Positions 23,301 through 37,500 of a DNA stretch of 64,000 bases are shown one piece after another. The notes below the pieces were generated by a model that ran no database searches, had not been told where the DNA came from, and saw nothing but the letters and a program-made list of their open reading frames with translations. A program made the translations under genes and the position numbers. Source of the DNA: Sipunculus nudus (taxonomy: Eukaryota > Annelida > Sipuncula > Golfingiida > Sipunculidae); contig CM049322.1 in assembly GCA_026874595.1 (NCBI GenBank), positions 1,783,900 to 1,847,899 of the forward strand. The letters are read 5' to 3'. How positions within the stretch are numbered: position 1 is the stretch's first letter; the number at the start of each line of letters is the position of its first letter.

Positions 23301-24860
23301 TTGCTTATGCTTTGCTTACGAAGAAAACACCACAGATTTTAAGCATTTTTCTACAAACACTCACAAATACTACCCATAGGGACACTGACTGGTTCACTGG
23401 CTACACGGAAATACCTGTTAGTGGTCAGTACTCTAAATATTAGGGGTCAAATCGTACAATCAAAATCAGAAATAGCTATTACTTCTCAATTCTTAAAGTG
23501 ATATAATCTAATTTAGGGACCCATTTTTCTCTTTTAACCTCAATAATCAAAAGTTTTCATACCATATTCGACATAAATAGACTAGTGGGAAGTCTAACAT
23601 TATATTATTTCTTCGGAAAATGGTCGGAAAACGCATTTATGGAGACATAGTTCCTTTGCTTACACTTTGCTTACGATTGGCTTATGCTTTGCTTACGGTG
23701 AAAACACCAAAGAACTCAAGCATTTTTCTGCAAATACAGACAAGTATGAACCATAGGGACACAGCCTGGTTCCCTGGCTACACAATAGTGCCTGTTAGTC
23801 ATCATGAATCTAAAAATAAAGGGTCAAACCGTTCTATCTAAATCAGAAATAGATAATACTATTAATTTCAAAAAGTGATAATATCTAGTTTAGGGACCCA
23901 TTTTTCTTTTTTACCTGAATTGATTAACAGTTATGTTCCTTCGACATAGATAGACTCTTGGAGAGCCTAATATTATATTATACCTTCAGAATATGGTTGC
24001 AAATCTCCTTTATGGAGACATAGTTCCTTTGCCTACATTTTGCTTACGCTTTGCTTATGCTTTGCTTACAAAGAAAACACCACAGATTTTAAGCATTTTT
24101 CTACAAATACTCACAAATACTACCCATAGGGACTCAGACTGGTTCACTGGCTACACGATAATACCTGTTAGTGGTCAGTACTCTAAATATTAGGGGTCAA
24201 ATCGTACAATGAAAATCAGAAATAGCTATTACTTCTTAATTCTAAAAGTGATATAATCTAATTTAGGGACCCATTTTTCTCTTTAAACCTCAATAATCAA
24301 ACGTTTTTTTTACCATATTCAACATAAATAGACTGCTGGGAAGTCTAACATTATATTATTTCTCCGGAAAATGGTCGGAAAACGCATTTATGGAGACATA
24401 GTTCCTTTGCTTACACCTTGCTAACACTTTGCTTATGCTTTGCTTATGGTGAAAACACCAAAGAACTCAAGCATTTTTCTGCAAATACAGACAAGTATGA
24501 ACCATAGGGACACAGCCTGGTTCCCTGGCTACACAATAGTGCCTGTTAGTCATCATGAATCTAAAAATTAAGGGTCAAACCGTTCCATCTAAATCAGAAA
24601 TAGATAATACTATTAATATCAAAAAGTGATAATATCGAGTTTAGGGAGCCATTTTTCTTTTTTACCTGAATTGATCAACAGTTATGTTCCAAATTCGACA
24701 AAAATGGACTCCTGAGAGCCTAATATTATATTATATCTTCAGAATATGGTTGCAAATCGCCTTTATGGAGACATTTTTTATTTGCTTACATTTTGCTTAC
24801 GCTTTGCTTATGCTTTGCTTACGAAGAAAACACCACAGATTTTAAGCATTTTTCTACAAA
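17340..24860 (+). repeat. 7.52-kb higher-order repeat, tandem copy 1 (ten dimers)
   Basis: A 17602 to B 24746 match A 25123 to B 32265 monomer for monomer at offsets 7521 down to 7519; the small drift comes from T-run length. Distinctive shared monomers are A 17602 (FITV with Ile51), A 22117 (TAA at codon 7), B 22490 (TAA), B 23243 (TGA) and A 24371 (TAA). Most of this copy also corresponds to 5.2-12.8 kb at offsets 12781 and then 12026. The right boundary falls inside B 24746, within about 24784-24888. Confidence 0.9.
22117..22317 (+). repeat. A core with TAA at codon 7 (class of two)
   Basis: CATTTATGG became CATTTAAGG (stop at 22135-22137). It is shared with 29637, its partner in the 7.52-kb duplication, but not with the older counterpart at 10091, so the mutation arose after the split from 10091 and before the 7.52-kb duplication. 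Both copies also carry GCATATGG in the last subrepeat. Confidence 0.9.
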
Positions 24861-27800
24861 CACTCACAAATACTACCCATAGGGACACTTACTGGTTCAC
24901 TGGCTACACGAAAATACCTGTTAGAGGTCAGTACTCTAAATATTAGGGGTCAAATCGTACAATCAAAATCAGAAATAGCTATTACTTCTCAATTCTAAAA
25001 GTGATATAATCTAATTTAGGGACCCATTTTTCTCTTTTAACCTCAACAATCAAAAGTTTTTATACCATATTCGACATAAATAGACTGCTGGGAAGTCTAA
25101 CATTATATTATTTCTTCGGAAAATGGTCGGAAAACGCATTTATGGAGACATAGTTCCTTTGCTTACACTTTGCTTACGCTTTGCTTATGTTTTTATTACG
25201 GTGAAAACACCAAAGAACTCAAGCAATTTTTTGGAAATACAGACAAGTATGAACCATAGGGACACAGTCTGGATCCCTGGTTACACAATAGTGCCTGTTA
25301 GTCATCACGAATCTAAAAATTAAGGGTCAAACCGTTCTATCTAAATCAGAAATAGATAATACTATTAATTTCAAAAAGTGATAATATTGAGTTTAGGGAG
25401 CCATTTTTCTTTTTTACCTCAATTGATCAACAGTTATGTTCCTTCGACATAGATAGACTCTTGGAGAGCCTAATATTATATTATATCTTCAGAATATGGT
25501 TGCAAATCGCCTTTATGGAGACATAGTTCCTTTGCTTACATTTTGCTTACGCTTTGCTTATGCTTTGCTTACGAAGAAAACACCACAGATTTTAAGCATT
25601 TTTCTACAAACACTCACAAATACTACCCATAGGGACACTGACTGGTTCACTGGCTACACGAAAATACCTGTTAGTGGTCAGTACTCTAAATATTAGGGGT
25701 CAAATCGTACAATCAAAATCAGAAATAGCTATTACTTCTCAATTCTAAAAGTGATATAATCTAATTTAGGGACCCATTTTTCTCTTTTAACCTCAACAAT
25801 CAAAAGTTTTTATACCATATTCGACATAAATAGACTGCTTGGAAGTCTAACATTATATTATTTCTTCGGAAAATGGTCGGAAAACGCATTTATGGAGACA
25901 TAGTTCCTTTGCTTACACTTTGCTTACGCTTTGCTTATGCTTTTATTACGGTGAAAACACCAAAGAACTCAAGCAATTTTTTGGAAATACAGACAAGTAT
26001 GAACCATAGGGACACAGTCTGGTTCCCTGGCTACACAATAGTGCCTGTTAGTCATCATGAATCTAAAAATTAAGGGTCAAACCGTTCCATCTAAATCAGA
26101 AATAGATAACACTGTTAATTTCAAAAAGTGATAATATCGGGATTAGGGACCCATTTTTCTTTTTTACCTGAATTGATCAACAGTTATGTTCCAAATTCGA
26201 CATAAATAGACTCTTGGAGAGCCTAATATTATATTATATCTTCAGAATATGGTTGCAAATCGCCTTTATGGAGACATAGTTCCTTTGCTTACATTTTGCT
26301 TACGCTTTGCTTATGCTTTGCTTACGAAGAAAACACCACAGATTTTAAGCATTTTTCTACAAATACTCACAAATACTACCCATGGGGACACTGACTGGTT
26401 CACTGGCTACACGAAAATACCTGTTAGTGTTCAGTACTCTAAATATTAGGGATCAAATCGTACAATCAAAATCAGAAATAGCTATTACTTCTCAATTCTA
26501 AAAGTGATATAATCTAATTTAGGGACCCATTTTTCTCTTTTAACCTCAATAATCAAAAGTTTTGTTACCATATTCGACATAAATAGACTGCTGGGAAGTC
26601 TAACATTATATTATTTCTTCGGAAAATGGTCGGAAAACGCATTTATGGAGACATAGTTCCTTTGCTTACACTTTGCTTACGCTTTGCTTATGCTTTGCTT
26701 ACGGTGAAAACACCAAAGAACTCAAGCATTTTTCTGCAAATACAGACAAGTATGAACCATAGGGACACAGCCTGGTTCCCTGGCTACACAATAGTGCCTG
26801 TTAGTCATCATGAATCTAAAAATTAAGGGTCAAACCGTTCCATCTAAATCAGAAATTGATAATACTATTAATTTCAAAAAGTGATAATATCGGGATTAGG
26901 GACCCATTTTTCTTTTTTACCTGAATTGATCAACAGTTATGTTCCAAATTCGACATAGATAGACTCTTGGAGAGCCTAATAATATATTATATCTTCAGAA
27001 TATGGTTGCAAATCGCCTTTATGGAGACATAGTTCCTTTGCTTACATTTTGCTTACGCTTTGCTTATGCTTTGCTTACGAAGAAAACACCACCGATTTTA
27101 AGCATTATTCTACAAATACTCACATATACTACCCATAGGGACACAGATTGGTTCACTGGCTACATAATAATACCTGTTAGTGGTCAGTACTCTAAATATT
27201 AGGGGTCAAATCGTACAATCAAAATCAGAAATAGCTATTACTTCTCAATTCTAAAAGTGATATAATCTAATTTAGGGACCCATTTTTCTCTTTTAACCTC
27301 AATAATCAAAAGTTTTTTTACCATATTCGACATAAATAGACTGCTGGGAAATCTAACATTATATTATTTCCTCGGAAAATGGTCGGAAAACGCATTTATG
27401 GAGACATAGTTCCTTTGCTTACACTTTGCTTACGCTTTGCTTATGCTTTGCTTACGGTGAAAACACCAAAGAACTCAAGCATTTTTCTGCAAATACAGAC
27501 AAGTATGAACCATAGGGACACAGCCTGGTTCCGTGGCTACACAATAGTGCCTGTTAGTCATCATGAATCTAAAAATTAAGGGTCAAACCGTTACATCTAA
27601 ATCAGAAATAGATAATACTATAAATTTAAAAAAAGTGATAATATCGGGATAAGATACCCATTTTTCTTTTTTACCTGAATTGATCAACAGTTATGTTCCA
27701 AATTCGACATAGATAGACTCTTGGAGAGCCTAATATTATATTTTATCTTCAGAATATGGTTGCAAATCGCCTTTATGGAGACATAGTTCCGTTGCTTACA

Positions 27801-30800
27801 TTTTGCTTACGCTTTGCTTATGCTTTGCTTACGAAGAAAACACCACAGAATTTAAACATTTCTCTACAAATACTCACAAATACTACCCATAGGGACACTG
27901 ACTGGTTCACTGGCTACACGATTATACCTGTTGGTGGACAGTACTCTAAATATTAGGGGTCAAATCGTACAATCAAAATCAGAAATAGCTATTACTTCTC
28001 AATTCTAAAAGTGATATAATCTAGTTTAGGGACCCATTTTTCTCTTTTAACCTCAATAATCAAAAGTTTTTTACCATATTCGACATAAATGGACTGCTGT
28101 GAAGTCTAACATTATATAATTTCTTCGGAAAATGGTCGGAAAACGCATTTATGGAGACATAGTTCCTTTGTTTACACCTTGCTTACGCATTGCTTATGCT
28201 TTGCTTATGGTGAAAACACCAAAGAACTCAAGCATTTTTCTGCAAATACAGACAAGTATGAACCATAGGGACACAGCCTGGTTCCCTGGCTACACAATAG
28301 TGCCTGTAAGTCATCATGAATCTAAAAATAAAGGGTCAAACCGTTCTATCTAAATCAGAAATAGATAATACTATAAATTTAAAAAAAGTGATAATATCGG
28401 GATTAGATACCCATTTTTCTTTTTTACCTGAATTGATCAACAGTTATGTTCCAAATTCGACATAAACAGACTCTTGGAGAGCCTAATATTATATTTTATC
28501 TTCAGAATATGGTTGCAAATCGCCTTTATGGAGACATAGTTCCTTTGCTTACATTTTGCTTACGCTTTGCTTATGCTTTGCTTACGAAGAAAACACCACA
28601 GATTTTAAGCATTTTTCTACAAATACTCACAAATACTACCCATAGGGACACTGACTGGTTCACTGGCTACACGAAAATACCTGTTAGTGTTCAGTACTCT
28701 AAATATTAGGGATCAAATCGTACAATCAAAATCAGAAATAGCTATTACTTCTCAATTCTAAAAGTGATATAATCTAATTTAGGGACCCATTTTTCTCTTT
28801 TAACCTCAATAATCAAAAGTTTTTATACCATATTCGACATAAATAGACTGCTGGGAAGTCTAACATTATATTATTTCTTCGGAAAATGGTCGGAAAACGC
28901 ATTTATGGAGACATAGTTCCTTTGCTTACACTTTGCTTACGCTTTGCTTATGCTTTTCTTACGGTGAAAACACCAAAGAACTCAAGCAATTTTTTTGAAA
29001 TACCGACAAGTATGAACCATAGGGACACAGCCTGGTTCCCTGGCTACACAATAGTGCCTGTAAGTCATCATGAATCTAAAAATTAAGGGTCAAACCGTTC
29101 TAACTAAATCAGAAATAGATAATACTATTAATTTCAAAAAGTGATAATATCGAGTTTAGGGAGCCATTTTTCTTTTTTACCTGAAGTGATCAACAGTTAT
29201 GTTCCTTCGACATAGATAGACTCTTGGAGAGCCTAATATTATATTATATCTGCAGAATATGGTTGCAAATCGCCTTTATGGAGACATAGTTCCGTTGCTT
29301 ACATTTTGCTTACGCTTTGCTTATGCTTTGCTTACGAAGAAAACACCACAGAATTTAAACATTTCTCTACAAATACTCACAAATACTACCCATAGGGACA
29401 CTGACTGGTTCACTGGCTACACGATTATACCTGTTGGTGGTCAATACTCTAAATATTAGGGGTCAAATCGTACAATGAAAATCAGAAATAGCTATTACTT
29501 CTCAATTCTTAAAGTGATATAATCTAGTTTAGGGACCCATTTTTCTCTTTTAACCTCAATAATCAAAAGTTTTTTTTACCATATTCGACATAAATAGACT
29601 GCTGGGAAGTCTAACATTATATAATTTCTTCGGAAAATGGTCGGAAAACGCATTTAAGGAGACATAGTTCCTTTGTTTACACCTTGCTTACGCTTTGCTT
29701 ATGCTTTGCATATGGTGAAAACACCAAAGAACTCAAGCATTTTTCTGCAAATACAGACAAGTATGAACCATAGGGACACAGCCTGGTTCCCTGGCTACAC
29801 AATAGTGCCTGTTAGTCATCATGAATCTAAAAATAAAGGGTCAAACCGTTCCATCTAAATCAGAAATAGATAATACTATTAATTTCAAAAAGTGATAATA
29901 TCGAGTTTAGGGAGCCATTTTTCTTTTTTACCTGAATTGATTAACAGTTATGTTCCTTCGACATAGATAGACTCTTGGAGAGCCTAATATTATATTATAC
30001 CTTCAGAATATGGTTGCAAATCTCCTTTATGGAGACATAGTTCCTTTGCTTACATTTTGCTAACGCTTTGCTTATGCTTTGCTTACGAAGAAAACACCAC
30101 AGATTTTAAGCATTTTTCTACAAATACTCACAAATACTACCCATAGGGACACAGACTGGTTCACTGGCTACATGATAATACCTGTTAGTGGTCAGTACTC
30201 TAAATATTAGGGGTCAAATCGTACAATGAAAATCAGAATTAGCTATTACTTCTTAATTCTAAAAGTGATATAATCTAATTTAGGGACCCATTTTTCTCTT
30301 TAAACCTCAATAATCAAACGTTTTTTTACCATATTCAACATAAATAGACTGCTGGGAAGTCTAAAATTATATTATTTCTCCGGAAAATGGTCGGAAAACG
30401 CATTTATGGAGACATAGTTCCTTTGCTTACACTTTGCTTACGCTTTGCTTATGCTTTGCTTACGGTGAAAACACCAAAGAACTCAAGCATTTTTCTGCAA
30501 ATACAGACAAGTATGAACCATAGGGACACAGCCTGGTTCCCTGGCTACACAATAGTGCCTGTTAGTCATCATGAATCTAAAAATTAAGGGTCAAACCGTT
30601 CCATCTAAATCAGAAATAGATAATACTATTAATCTCAAAAAGTGATAATATCGAGTTTAGGGAGCCATTTTTCTTTTTTACCTGAATTGATCAACAGTTA
30701 TGTTCCAAATTCGACAAAAATAGACTCTTGAGAGCCTAATATTATATTATATCTTCAGAATATGGTTGCAAATCGCCTTTATGGAGACATAGTTCCTTTG

Positions 30801-32379
30801 CTTACATTTTGCTGACGCTTTGCTTATGCTTTGCTTACGAAGAAAACACCACAGATTTTAAGCATTTTTCTACAAACACTCACAAATACTACCCATAGGG
30901 ACACTGACTGGTTCACTGGCTACACGGAAATACCTGTTAGTGGTCAGTACTCTAAATATTAGGGGTCAAATCGTACAATCAAAATCAGAAATAGCTATTA
31001 CTTCTCAATTCTTAAAGTGATATAATCTAATTTAGGGACCCATTTTTCTCTTTTAACCTCAATAATCAAAAGTTTTTATACCATATTCGACATAAATAGA
31101 CTAGTGGGAAGTCTAACATTATATTATTTCTTCGGAAAATGGTCGGAAAACGCATTTATGGAGACATAGTTCCTTTGCTTACACTTTGCTTACGATTGGC
31201 TTATGCTTTGCTTACGGTGAAAACACCAAAGAACTCAAGCATTTTTCTGCAAATACAGACAAGTATGAACCATAGGGACACAGCCTGGTTCCCTGGCTAC
31301 ACAATAGTGCCTGTTAGTCATCATGAATCTAAAAATAAAGGGTCAAACCGTTCTATCTAAATCAGAAATAGATAATACTATTAATTTCAAAAAGTGATAA
31401 TATCTAGTTTAGGGACCCATTTTTCTTTTTTACCTGAATTGATTAACAGTTATGTTCCTTCGACATAGATAGACTCTTGGAGAGCCTAATATTATATTAT
31501 ACCTTCAGAATATGGTTGCAAATCTCCTTTATGGAGACATAGTTCCTTTGCCTACATTTTGCTTACGCTTTGCTTATGCTTTGCTTACAAAGAAAACACC
31601 ACAGATTTTAAGCATTTTTCTACAAATACTCACAAATACTACCCATAGGGACACAGACTGGTTCACTGGCTACACGATAATACCTGTTAGTGGTCAGTAC
31701 TCTAAATATTAGGGGTCAAATCGTACAATGAAAATCAGAAATAGCTATTACTTCTTAATTCTAAAAGTGATATAATCTAATTTAGGGACCCATTTTTCTC
31801 TTTAAACCTCAATAATCAAACGTTTTTTTTACCATATTCAACATAAATAGACTGCTGGGAAGTCTAACATTATATTATTTCTCCGGAAAATGGTCGGAAA
31901 ACGCATTTATGGAGACATAGTTCCTTTGCTTACACCTTGCTAACACTTTGCTTATGCTTTGCTTATGGTGAAAACACCAAAGAACTCAAGCATTTTTCTG
32001 CAAATACAGACAAGTATGAACCATAGGGACACAGCCTGGTTCCCTGGCTACACAATAGTGCCTGTTAGTCATCATGAATCTAAAAATTAAGGGTCAAACC
32101 GTTCCATCTAAATCAGAAATAGATAATACTATTAATATCAAAAAGTGATAATATCGAGTTTAGGGAGCCATTTTTCTTTTTTACCTGAATTGATCAACAG
32201 TTATGTTCCAAATTCGACAAAAATGGACTCCTGAGAGCCTAATATTATATTATATCTTCAGAATATGGTTGCAAATCGCCTTTATGGAGACATTTTTTAT
32301 TTGCTTACATTTTGCTTACGCTTTGCTTATGCTTTGCTTACGAAGAAAACACCACAGATTTTAAGCATTTTTCTACAAA
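24861..32379 (+). repeat. 7.52-kb higher-order repeat, tandem copy 2
   Basis: Second copy of the ten-dimer unit. By eye it differs from copy 1 at about a dozen single bases, such as ATAGTGCC for ATAGTTCC near 27546, CTTGGAG for CTTCGAG near 28474, GTAAGT for GTTAGT near 28306 and GACACAG for GACTCAG near 31653, plus T-run lengths. This suggests a recent duplication. It ends inside B 32265, whose 3' part returns to the TGYMIIPVSG type seen in B 12719. Confidence 0.9.
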
Positions 32380-35300
32380 CACTCACAAATACTACCCATA
32401 GGGACACAGACTGGTTCACTGGCTACATGATAATACCTGTTAGTGGTCAGTACTCTAAATATTAGGGGTCAAATCGTACAATGAAAATCAGAATTAGCTA
32501 TTACTTCTTAATTCTAAAAGTGATATAATCTAATTTAGGGACCCATTTTTCTCTTTAAACCTCAATAATCAAACTTTTTTTTTACCATATTCAACATAAA
32601 TAGACTGCTGGGAAGTCTAACATTATATTATTTCTCCGGAAAATGGTCGGAAAACACATTTATGGAGACATAGTTCCTTTGCTTACACCTTGCTTACGCT
32701 TTGCTTATGCTTTGCTTACGGTGAAAACACCAAAGAACTCAAGCATTTTTCTGCAAAAACAGACAAGTATGAACCATAGGGACACAGCCTGGTTCCCTGG
32801 CTACACAATAGTGCCTGTTAGTCATCATGAATCTAAAAATTAAGGGTCAAACCGTTCCATCAAAATCAGAAATAGATAATACTATTAATATCAAAAAGTG
32901 ATAATATCGAGTTTAGGGAGCCATTTTTCTTTTTTACCTGAATTGATCAACAGTTATGTTCCAAATTCGACAAAAATACACTCTTGAGAGCCTAATATTA
33001 TATTATATCTTCAGAATATGGTTGCAAATCGCCTTTATGGAGACATAGTTTCCTTGCTTACATTTTGCTTACGCTTTGCTTATGCTTTGCTTACGAAGAA
33101 AACACCACAGATTTTAAGCATTTTTCTACAAACACTCACAAATACTACCCATAGGGACACTGACTGGTTCACTGGCTACACGAAAATACCTGTTAGAGGT
33201 CAGTACTCTAAATATTAGGGGTCAAATCGTACAATCAAAATCAGAAATAGCTATTACTTCTCAATTCTAAAAGTGATATAATCTAATTTAGGGACCCATT
33301 TTTCTCTTTTAACCTCAACAATCAAAAGTTTTTATACCATATTCGACATAAATAGACTGCTGGGAAGTCTAACATTATATTATTTCTTCGGAAAATGGTC
33401 GGAAAACGCATTTATGGAGACATAGTTCCTTTGCTTACACTCTGCTTACGCTTTGCTTATGCTTTTCTTACGGTGAAAACACCAAAGAACTCAAGCAATT
33501 TTTTTGAAATACAGACAAGTATGAACCATAGGGACACAGCCTGGTTCCCTGGCTACACAATAGTGCCTGTAAGTCATCATGAATCTAAAAATTAAGGGTC
33601 AAACCGTTCTAACTAAATCAGAAATAGATAATACTATTAATTTCAAAAAGTGATAATATCGAGTTTAGGGAGCCATTTTTCTTTTTTACCTGAAGTGATC
33701 AACAGTTATGTTCCTTCGACATAGATAGACTCTTGGAGAGCCTAATATTATATTATATCTGCAGAATATGGTTGCAAATCGCCTTTATGGAGACATATTT
33801 CCGTTGCTTACATTTTGCTTACGCTTTGCTTATGCTTTGCTTACGAAGAAAACACCACAGAATTTAAACATTTCTCTACAAATACTCACAAATACTACCC
33901 ATAGGGACACTGACTGGTTCACTGGCTACACGATTATACCTGTTGGTGGTCAGTACTCTAAATATTAGGGGTCAAATCGTACAATCAAAATCAGAAATAG
34001 CTATTACTTCTCAATTCTAAAAGTGATATAATCTAGTTTAGGGACCCATTTTTCTCTTTTAACCTCAATAATCAAAAGTTTTTTTACCATATTCGACATA
34101 AATAGACTGCTGGGAAGTCTAACATTATATAATTTCTTCGGAAAATGGTCGGAAAACGCATTTATGGAGACATAGTTCCTTTGTTTACACCTTGCTTACG
34201 CTTTGCTTATGCTTTGCTTATGGTGAAAACACCAAAGAACTCAAGCATTTTTCTGCAAATACAGACAAGTATGAACCATAGGGACACAGCCTGGTTCCCT
34301 GGCTACACAATAGTGCCTGTTAGTCATCATGAATCTAAAAATAAAGGGTCAAACCGTTCTATCTAAATCAGAAATAGATAATACTCTTAATTTCAAAAAG
34401 TGATAATATCGAGTTTAGGGACCCATTTTTCTTTTTTACCTGAATTGATTAACAGTTATGTTCCTTCGACATAGATAGACTCTTGGAGAGCCTAATATTA
34501 TATTATACCTTCAGAATATGGTTGCAAATCTCCTTTATGGAGACAAAGTTCCTTTGCTTACATTTTGCTTACGCTTTGCTTATGCTTTGCTTACGAAGAA
34601 AACACCACAGATTTTAGGCATTTTTCTACAAATACTCACAAATACTACCCATAGGGACACAGACTGGTTCACTGGCTACACGATAATACCTGTTAGTGGT
34701 CAGTACTCTAAATATTAGGGGTCAAATCGTACAATGAAAATCAGAAATAGCTATTACTTCTTAATTCTAAAAGTGATATAATCTAATTTAGGGACCCATT
34801 TTTCTCTTTAAACCTCAATAATCAAACGTTTTTTTTACCATATTCAACATAAATAGACTGCTGGGAAGTCTAACATTATATTATTTCTCCGGAAAATGGT
34901 CGGAAAACGCATTTATGGAGACATAGTTCCTTTGCTTACACCTTGCTAACACTTTGCTTATGCTTTGCTTATGGTGAAAACACCAAAGAACTCAAGCATT
35001 TTTCTGCAAATACAGACAAGTATGAACCATAGGGACACAGCCTGGTTCCCTGGCTACACAATAGTGCCTGTTAGTCATCATGAATCTAAAAATTAAGGGT
35101 CAAACCGTTCCATCTAAATCAGAAATAGATAATACTATTAATATCAAAAAGTGATAATATCGAGTTTAAGGAGCCATTTTTCTTTTTTACCTGAATTGAT
35201 CAACAGTTATGTTCCAAATTCGACAAAAATGGACTCCTGAGAGCCTAATATTATATTATATCTTCAGAATATGGTTGCAAATCGCCTTTATGGAGACATT

Positions 35301-37500
35301 TTTTATTTGCTTACATTTTGCTTACGCTTTGCTTATGCTTTGCTTACGAAGAAAACACCACAGATTTTAAGCATTTTTCTACAAACACTCACAAATACTA
35401 CCCATAGGGACACAGACTGGTTCACTGGCTACATGATAATACCTGTTAGTGGTCAGTACTCTAAATATTAGGGGTCAAATCGTACAATGAAAATCAGAAT
35501 TAGCTATTACTTCTTAATTCTAAAAGTGATATAATCTAATTTAGGGACCCATTTTTCTCTTTAAACCTCAATAATCAAACGTTTTTTTTTTACCATATTC
35601 AACATAAATAGACTGCTGGGAAGTCTAACATTATATTATTTCTCCGGAAAATGGTCGGAAAACGCATTTATGGAGACATAGTTCCTTTGCTTACACCTTG
35701 CTTACGCTTTGCTTATGCTTTGCTTACGGTGAAAACACCAAAGAACTCAAGCATTTTTCTGCAAAAACAGACAAGTATGAACCATAGGGACACAGCCTGG
35801 TTCCCTGGCTACACAATAGTGCCTGTTAGTCATCATGAATCTAAAAATTAAGGGTCAAACCGTTCCATCTAAATCAGAAATAGATAATACTATTAATATC
35901 AAAAAGTGATAATATCGAGTTTAGGGAGCCATTTTTCTTTTTTACCTGAATTGATCAACAGTTATGTTCCAAATTCGACAAAAATAGACTCTTGAGAGCC
36001 TAATATTGTATTATATCTTCAGAATATGGTTGCAAATCGCCTTTATGGAGACATAGTTTCCTTGCTTACATTTTGCTTACGCTTTGCTTATGCTTTGCTT
36101 ACGAAGAAAACACCACAGATTTTAAGCATTTTTCTACAAACACTCACAAATACTACCCATAGGGACACTTACTGGTTCACTGGCTACACGAAAATACCTG
36201 TTAGAGGTCAGTACTCTAAATATTAGGGGTCAAATCGTACAATCAAAATCAGAAATAGCTATTACTTCTCAATTCTCAAAGTGATATAATCTAATTTAGG
36301 GACCCATTTTTCTCTTTTAACCTCAACAATCAAAAGTTTTTATACCATATTCGACATAAATAGACTGCTGGGAAGTCTAACATTATATTATTTCTTCGGA
36401 AAATGGTCGGAAAACGCATTTATGGAGACATAGTTCCTTTGCTTACACTTTGCTTACGCTTTGCTTATGTTTTTATTACGGTGAAAACACCAAAGAACTC
36501 AAGCAATTTTTTGGAAATACAGACAAGTATGAACCATAGGGACACAGTCTGGATCCCTGGTTACACAATAGTGCCTGTTAGTCATCACGAATCTAAAAAT
36601 TAAGGGTCAAACCGTTCTATCTAAATCAGAAATAGATAATACTATTAATTTCAAAAAGTGATAATATTGAGTTTAGGGAGCCATTTTTCTTTTTTACCTC
36701 AATTGATCAACAGTTATGTTCCTTCGACATAGATAGACTCTTGGAGAGCCTAATATTATATTATATCTTCAGAATATGGTTGCAAATCGCCTTTATGGAG
36801 ACATAGTTCCTTTGCTTACATTTTGCTTACGCTTTGCTTATGCTTTGCTTACGAAGAAAACACCACAGATTTTAAGCATTTTTCTACAAACACTCACAAA
36901 TACTACCCATAGGGACACTGACTGGTTCACTGGCTACACGAAAATACCTGTTAGTGGTCAGTACTCTAAATATTAGGGGTCAAATCGTACAATCAAAATC
37001 AGAAATAGCTATTACTTCTCAATTCTAAAAGTGATATAATCTAATTTAGGGACCCATTTTTCTCTTTTAACCTCAACAATCAAAAGTTTTTATACCATAT
37101 TCGACATAAATAGACTGCTTGGAAGTCTAACATTATATTATTTCTTCGGAAAATGGTCGGAAAACGCATTTATGGAGACATAGTTCCTTTGCTTACACTT
37201 TGCTTACGCTTTGCTTATGCTTTTATTACGGTGAAAACACCAAAGAACTCAAGCAATTTTTTGGAAATACAGACAAGTATGAACCATAGGGACACAGTCT
37301 GGTTCCCTGGCTACACAAAAGTGCCTGTTAGTCATCATGAATCTAAAAATTAAGGGTCAAACCGTTCCATCTAAATCAGAAATAGATAACACTGTTAATT
37401 TCAAAAAGTGATAATATCGGGATTAGGGACCCATTTTTCTTTTTTACCTGAATTGATCAACAGTTATGTTCCAAATTCGACATAAATAGACTCTTGGAGA
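32380..37500 (+). repeat. Block matching 12.8-18.7 kb
   Basis: A 32643, B 33018, A 33395 and so on to B 34518 correspond to 13097-14972 at offset 19546; A 33395 to B 34518 also match 15349-16472 at 18046. An extra dimer (A 34896 with TAA at codon 18, B 35271 of IFYLL type) follows. Then A 35651 to A 37153 match A 16850 to A 18352 at 18801. Compared with 13.8-16.8 kb, the 1.5-kb unit is present once here. The T-run before A 35651 reaches 10 T, among the longest in the window. Confidence 0.87.

Noticed and set aside
17340-32379. Assembly artefact as the cause of the 7.52-kb duplication
   Set aside because: The copies differ at about a dozen bases and have a clean hybrid junction monomer, which favours a real event; without read data an artefact cannot be fully excluded.
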